The translations under genes were made by a program, and so were the position numbers. A DNA stretch of 36,205 nt, from the NCBI RefSeq assembly GCF_027307225.1, contig NZ_DAHUXJ010000131.1, forward strand, positions 1-36,205, read 5' to 3'. Positions 32,559 through 36,205 of the stretch are shown here, piece by piece (within the stretch, counting starts at the first letter, position 1; every line of letters begins with the position of its first letter). The notes below the pieces were generated by a model. That model searched no databases. It was not told the origin of the DNA and saw nothing but the letters and a program-made list of their open reading frames with translations. Origin of the DNA: Bradyrhizobium sp. (lineage in GTDB: Bacteria; Pseudomonadota; Alphaproteobacteria; Rhizobiales; Xanthobacteraceae).

Positions 32559-33389
32559 TTGACGCCTGAACCTGCGCCCACCGTTTCTCAGTTGCTGGCC
32601 TTCTATCTGGAGGCCGGGGTGGACTGTGCGCTGTCAGATGAACCTGCTGACCGGCTTTCCGAAGTCGAGCAGCCAGCCGTCCCCAAACCGGCTGCTTCCG
32701 GCAGTATCGGCCCGGCACGCGCCATCGGACCAGCGCCTGCTGCATTCGTTACACCGGTTTCCGAGCCGACGGTCGCACCGGATGCCGCGATTGCCACAGC
32801 GCGCGAAGCCGCCCGCACCGCCGGCTCACTCGAAACCCTGCGCGACATGCTGGAGAAATTCGACGGCTGCGCGCTGAAATCCACCGCCACGCGGCTGGTG
32901 TTTGCCGACGGTAATCCAAAGGCACGCATCATGTTCGTCGGCGAGGCGCCGGGTCGCGACGAAGATATCGAGGGCCTGCCCTTCGTTGGACGTTCCGGCA
33001 AGCTGCTCGACCGAATGATCGCTTCGATCGGGCTGAATCGCAGCAAAGTCTACATCGCCAACGTGATTCCCTGGCGTCCGCCGGGCAACCGGACACCGAC
33101 GCCACTGGAAACCCAGATCTGCCTGCCGTTCATCCAGCGGCAAATCGAACTGGTGGATCCGGATATTCTGGTGACGCTTGGCAATCCTTCGACGCAGACG
33201 CTGCTCTCGACGCGCGAGGGCATCATGAAAACGCGCGGCCGCTGGCTCAACTACGACACCGGCACACGCGCGATCCGCGCGATGGCGACTTTTCATCCGG
33301 CCTATCTGTTGCGCTCGCCGGCTTACAAGCGACTTTCGTGGCAGGATTTGCGCGCGATCGCGAAGGCGCTGGCCCTAGCCACATCGTAG
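32559..33389 (+). CDS. Uracil-DNA glycosylase, family 4-like, without the four Fe-S cysteines
   Basis: The 276-residue product has a Pro/Ala-rich leader (residues 1-90) and a UDG core with motif A VGEAPGRDEDIEGLPFVG (127-144), NVIPWRPPGNRTPTP (168-182) and motif B TFHPAYLLRSP (244-254). UDG enzymes remove uracil from DNA by base flipping. Family 4 enzymes normally hold a 4Fe-4S cluster with four cysteines; here the core has only Cys104 (GCALKS) and Cys188 (QICLPF), and Cys23 lies in the leader. From memory, a broad-specificity UDG lacking the cluster was described in Bradyrhizobium diazoefficiens; this may be its orthologue. The start is TTG 32559; no ATG is near, and the ribosome site is weak. 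Confidence 0.85.
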   Translation: MTPEPAPTVSQLLAFYLEAGVDCALSDEPADRLSEVEQPAVPKPAASGSIGPARAIGPAPAAFVTPVSEPTVAPDAAIATAREAARTAGSLETLRDMLEKFDGCALKSTATRLVFADGNPKARIMFVGEAPGRDEDIEGLPFVGRSGKLLDRMIASIGLNRSKVYIANVIPWRPPGNRTPTPLETQICLPFIQRQIELVDPDILVTLGNPSTQTLLSTREGIMKTRGRWLNYDTGTRAIRAMATFHPAYLLRSPAYKRLSWQDLRAIAKALALATS

Positions 33390-33406
33390 GCTGCCATTTT
33401 AGCCCC

Positions 33407-34915
33407 TCATGGCCCCTTCGGCCGCACGATAGCCCAGCCGATCCGCAGCAAAGGCTGCCGCCCGTTCACCAGCCGGTCGAAGGCCTGCGGCACTTCGGGC
33501 ACAAGACCCGGAAACTGCTTCGCAATATCGGGCGGCGGCGTGCCACCCGTATCGGAGGCGCGCCAAACTACGACGCCACCGGTTTGATTGAACTTGTCCC
33601 GATTGAGCCACGGCGTCTGGTCCGGCGCGCCAGCGAGAAACAGATGCGGACGCGGCGGACTGAGGCTAATCAGCGTCGCCAGTTCAGCGTCGCCGCTCAC
33701 CGCCATCAGGCGATGGTTGGTTCGCCGTGCGAAGCTATCATCAAAGAAGCGTCCGATCGCAGTAGCCGGCAAGGACGTCGCTATCTCGGTGGTCGTGGTC
33801 CACGGCACAAAGATATTCGTCAGAACGACAGCAAGCGCCGGCGCCAGAATGATGGCGGCCCAGATCGAGCGTAACGTGCGCTGGCGCCGCACGTGAACGA
33901 GGTCGCCGCACGCGACAACAGCCGCCAATCCTGACATCAGAAGCGCGACACCGGCGCCGCCGACGACACGATTCAGGCCAAACAGGCCGGATATCAGGCA
34001 GCCGATCACCGCGGGAGCAAAGGCGAAGAAATAGACGAAGTCGCGCGCCAGGGGGTCGACCGGAGGCCGGAAAATGACGGGAGCCTCGTCCTGGGTTTGG
34101 TCGAACCATCGGGAATTGAAGGCCGAGACGATCGCGATTCCCAGCGAGGCCAGGAGCAACCCACCGAACAATTCGACGCCGCGCACGGCCCGTCCGCTCA
34201 AACTGGCAATCGGCGGCAAATGCGGCAGGATCGATGCGTCAGCTCGGATCAGCCAGATCAGGTACGGCAGCGCCAAAACAATGACCACCAAAAGCGCAAA
34301 CAGCGCATCAAACGACATCACGATGCGCCGGCCCCGAGCGGTCGCCAGCGCAAAGACCATCACGAGCGCAATCAGCACGAAGGCGGCCGAGGTGGTGAGA
34401 AGCAGGAGACCGGCTTCGATCGACCAGGCGAACCAGGCATTACGCCGGTTCTGGCCGATCAGTTGCCAGGAATGCAGCAGGAGCAGCGCCCACAGCGGAC
34501 GCGCCAGTACCAGGGGACCAAACTCGAGGCCGGGTGCGCTGAACGCCAGCACCGTCATCGTCAGAAGAACCGCAAGCACCGCCTGTTGCCCTCCGACGGC
34601 GGCGCGCGCAAGCAGATAAAGTGTCCAGAAGGTCGCGATCGAGCAGAGCTGCGCCAGTAAATAGACGCCAAACATGTGACTGGCGGAGGCACGAAACGCG
34701 ATGTCGGCAATCCAGAAGGCGAGCGGCGGCCCAAGGTCGGTTCCAACCCGATACTCGCGGCCAAGCGAGACCACGGTGGCGAGGTCGCCGGGCGGGCTGC
34801 GATACAGGATGAGCGATACCGCGAGCCACAGGATCGCCTGCAGCACGACCACAAGCCACACGACCAGCCTCGGCCGGGCGCGGATCAGTTCAATAACTAG
34901 CGAGGTGAAGCGCAT
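33407..34915 (-). CDS. Polytopic membrane protein, GT-C glycosyltransferase-like (PMT/ArnT type)
   Basis: The 502-residue product has about ten membrane segments and a C-terminal soluble part (from about 400). The first loop after segment 1 contains LGREYRVGTDLGPPLAFWIADIAFR; an acidic residue in this loop (here in GTDLGPP) is what GT-C enzymes use with polyprenyl-phosphate sugars. The C-terminal domain has LFLAGAPDQTPWLNRDKFNQTGGVVVW. I place it with family 39/83-like transferases with moderate confidence; donor and acceptor are unknown. Start: ATG 34915. It converges with the UDG gene (17 nt gap) and lies downstream of rnhB across the second composite hairpin element. Confidence 0.7.
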   Translation of the reverse strand: MRFTSLVIELIRARPRLVVWLVVVLQAILWLAVSLILYRSPPGDLATVVSLGREYRVGTDLGPPLAFWIADIAFRASASHMFGVYLLAQLCSIATFWTLYLLARAAVGGQQAVLAVLLTMTVLAFSAPGLEFGPLVLARPLWALLLLHSWQLIGQNRRNAWFAWSIEAGLLLLTTSAAFVLIALVMVFALATARGRRIVMSFDALFALLVVIVLALPYLIWLIRADASILPHLPPIASLSGRAVRGVELFGGLLLASLGIAIVSAFNSRWFDQTQDEAPVIFRPPVDPLARDFVYFFAFAPAVIGCLISGLFGLNRVVGGAGVALLMSGLAAVVACGDLVHVRRQRTLRSIWAAIILAPALAVVLTNIFVPWTTTTEIATSLPATAIGRFFDDSFARRTNHRLMAVSGDAELATLISLSPPRPHLFLAGAPDQTPWLNRDKFNQTGGVVVWRASDTGGTPPPDIAKQFPGLVPEVPQAFDRLVNGRQPLLRIGWAIVRPKGP

Positions 34916-34983
34916 ATGATGACCGGCTCGGTTCCGACCTCAGGTCAGAGCAAGGTCTTAAAGTGCGCAATGCATGGAGGCAA

Positions 34984-35061
34984 CTAGTGCGGTGAATTTG
35001 AAGTTCCTATCAGTTTCGCGGTAACCTCGTCATAGGAACTTCAAATTCTAAACCGCACTAG
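34984..35061. repeat. Hairpin H3 of composite element 2 (reverse orientation)
   Basis: Outer stem CTAGTGCGGT (34984-34993) with the perfect ACCGCACTAG (35052-35061). Inner stem GAATTTGAAGTTCCTA (34994-35009) with its perfect inverted copy at 35033-35048. A TAA bulge at 35049-35051 is on the right only. The loop is 23 nt. CTAG is present at both tips. Confidence 0.92.
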
Positions 35062-35075
35062 AATCATATAATTGG

Positions 35076-35150
35076 CTAGTGCTCCTTTGATTCCGAAGTT
35101 CGCAAACGTGGAGCCGCAATATGATACGAACTTCGGAATCGGAGCACTAG
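35076..35150. repeat. Hairpin H4 of composite element 2 (forward orientation)
   Basis: Outer stem CTAGTGCTCC (35076-35085) with the perfect GGAGCACTAG (35141-35150). A TTT bulge (35086-35088) is on the left only. Inner stem GATTCCGAAGTTCG (35089-35102) with its perfect inverted copy at 35127-35140. The loop is 24 nt. It is separated from H3 by 14 nt and ends one base after the rnhB stop codon, so it would be in the rnhB 3' UTR. Confidence 0.92.
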
Positions 35151-35151
35151 G

Positions 35152-35898
35152 TCATTCCGCAGCAGAGATGATTGGCACTACGCCTGCTGGATCGAACAGA
35201 TCGGCCTCGCGCTTGACCGTCCACGGCTGATGTTTCTCGCGCGCGGCGACAACGGGCGCAAAAAAGCTGCGGTGATGGGCCGAGGGGCCGAGCCGATTCA
35301 GCGCATCGAGATGTTCCGGCACGCCATAACCCTTATGGGACTCGAAGCCGTAACCGGGGCACTCCTCGGCCAGCGCGCACATCAAACGGTCGCGCGTCAC
35401 CTTGGCGATGATCGAAGCGGCAGCGATCGAAACCACAATCCCGTCGCCGCCGATCACCGCGTCACAGTTGCAGGTCGTGTCGAGCCGATCGCGGCCGTCG
35501 ACAAAGACGTGTTTTGGCGATTCCGGCAAACTTTCGACCGCGCGCTTGAGTGCCCAAAGCGAGGCGCGAAGAATATTGTCGCGGTCGATTCGCGCCGGCG
35601 AGGCGAAGGCGACCGAAAATGATGCGGTCGCGCAAATCTGCTCGAAAAGTTCCTCACGGCGGTCCGCCGTCAGCCGCTTGGAATCGTCGATCCCCTTCGG
35701 GATCCGCGTCGGGTCCAGCACGACGGCGGCCGCGACGACCGGACCTGCCAGCGGCCCGCGCCCGGCCTCGTCACAACCTGCAACCGGCCATACACCGCGC
35801 TTGATCAGCGCCCGCTCGCGCCGAAAACTCGGCGGCGTGACCGCGATCACGCCTTTCGGCAAATCGATTCTCTTCTTTCCGGACTTTCCCCGAATCAT
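35152..35898 (-). CDS. rnhB: Ribonuclease HII
   Basis: The 248-residue product has the RNase HII signature: VAGCDEAGRGPLAGPVVAAAVVL (Asp43, Glu44), VFVDGRDRLD (Asp134), IGGDGIVVSIAAASIIAKVTRDR (Asp152 and following), and CPGYGFESHKGYGVPEHLDAL. The 18-residue spacing between the last two acids fits the family. The enzyme cuts RNA in RNA-DNA hybrids and single ribonucleotides in DNA, starting ribonucleotide excision repair. Start: ATG 35898; ATG 35919, seven codons earlier, is in frame and cannot be excluded. With the UDG gene nearby the area has a DNA-repair flavour, though the genes are not co-directional. Confidence 0.93.
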   Translation of the reverse strand: MIRGKSGKKRIDLPKGVIAVTPPSFRRERALIKRGVWPVAGCDEAGRGPLAGPVVAAAVVLDPTRIPKGIDDSKRLTADRREELFEQICATASFSVAFASPARIDRDNILRASLWALKRAVESLPESPKHVFVDGRDRLDTTCNCDAVIGGDGIVVSIAAASIIAKVTRDRLMCALAEECPGYGFESHKGYGVPEHLDALNRLGPSAHHRSFFAPVVAAREKHQPWTVKREADLFDPAGVVPIISAAE

Positions 35899-36145
35899 AC
35901 CGGGATCGTGCGCAAGCATCCCACCACGCGCAACGGGGAACTTCGGCGCGACGCACGCCTTTCACCGCTCTCAACAGCAGCAACCCAATCCGCCTCTCAA
36001 TCCGGCAGATGCACGCGGCGATCTTCCCCGACTTCGATATCAGGTGCAACCACTGCTTCCCAGGGTGTCAGTAGCGCGTGATCTGTCGCCTGTTTGTAGC
36101 TCGTGAAGTGTCGTGTTTTTAGTGCCCTGGAACAAAGGGGGCACG

Positions 36146-36205
36146 ATGGGCACGGCATCCATTCACGAGGGTGTACGACGGATGCGGTTTTCAAGTTTGC
36201 TGGAT
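36146..36205 (+). CDS. Probable ISNCY-type transposase, first 20 codons, cut by the window edge
   Basis: The frame begins MGTASIHEGVRRMRFSSLLD and runs off the window. The pattern of a short leader then VRRMRFSSLLD resembles the beginning of ISNCY-family transposases, in which an Arg-Met-Arg-Phe segment precedes a helix-turn-helix domain with an AAE(M/L)LGxSxRTF-type helix. The ribosome site AAAGGGGG (36134-36141) lies four bases before the ATG. Only 20 residues are visible, so the family is a tentative reading. The left end of the element should lie in about 36050-36130. Confidence 0.5.
   Translation, partial: MGTASIHEGVRRMRFSSLLD

Noticed and set aside
32241..35150. Reading the long hairpins as simple Rho-independent terminators
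   Set aside because: One pair lies at the 5' end of ETF-QO and a divergent promoter region, the loops are long, no T-run follows the stems, and the pairs share an exact length and orientation plan.
32241..35150. Reading the hairpin pairs as a CRISPR array
   Set aside because: There are only two units 2.6 kb apart, the inverted arms vary between copies, and no cas genes are present; direct repeats with unique spacers are absent.

Overview
The window reads as a chromosomal segment of a high-GC alphaproteobacterium, most likely Bradyrhizobium or a close relative (Nitrobacteraceae). The basis is protein-level recognition (AcuI/YhdH, PpdK, split GlyQ/GlyS, long-chain polyprenyl synthase, IspE, ETF-QO, a UDG with few cysteines), the hand-counted 60-63% GC of core genes, and the style of the intergenic repeats. 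It is mostly housekeeping DNA bounded by insertion sequences: the C-terminal end of an IS630-type transposase at 1-201 and the first 20 codons of a probable ISNCY-type transposase at 36146-36205.

Region by region. 1-6800 is accessory in character: a small multi-pass membrane protein, a selenium-binding protein/methanethiol oxidase homologue, then three related class III cyclase-TPR modules, two intact and one reduced to its C-terminal fragment. 6793-7679 is gene-free and carries two large inverted repeats. 7680-10985 holds a small CX5R phosphatase with a good promoter and a large DUF2339 membrane protein. 11029-15708 (minus strand) holds a secreted protein of unknown function, acuI with an upstream MFS transporter, and a SleB-type cell-wall hydrolase. 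15996-18897 is ppdK with a clear terminator, followed by a 50-codon DUF3096 gene. 19463-25053 is a long minus-strand run: S49 protease, small membrane protein, glyQ, a DUF559 nuclease-like gene between perfect 38-nt inverted repeats, glyS, and a SAM methyltransferase. 25175-28434 holds a 32-residue membrane microprotein with a structured leader, a TrmN6-like methyltransferase overlapping a DUF2007 gene, long-chain polyprenyl diphosphate synthase, and ispE. 28543-35898 holds a periplasmic TPR protein, ETF-QO, uracil-DNA glycosylase, a GT-C-like membrane protein and rnhB.

The most unusual signal is a pair of composite elements, each exactly 167 nt, at 32241-32407 and 34984-35150. Each consists of two oppositely oriented long hairpins separated by 13-14 nt. 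The four hairpins share a plan: CTAGTG ends, a 10-bp outer stem, a 3-nt bulge on one side, a 14-16-bp inner stem, and a 21-25-nt loop. Their arm sequences differ, yet every change is matched on the opposite arm, giving 13 covarying pairs across the four copies. Second in interest is the 447-bp DUF559 unit that has entered the glyQ-glyS operon and supplies a TGA-ATG junction to glyS. Third is a central part of glyS whose GC content (about 40-47% in sampled lines) differs sharply from its ends.

Functional links are inference: isoprenoid supply (IspE) and quinone side-chain synthesis (polyprenyl synthase) sit with a quinone-reducing enzyme (ETF-QO), and AcuI plus the methanethiol oxidase homologue hint at C1/C3-sulfur or acrylate metabolism.
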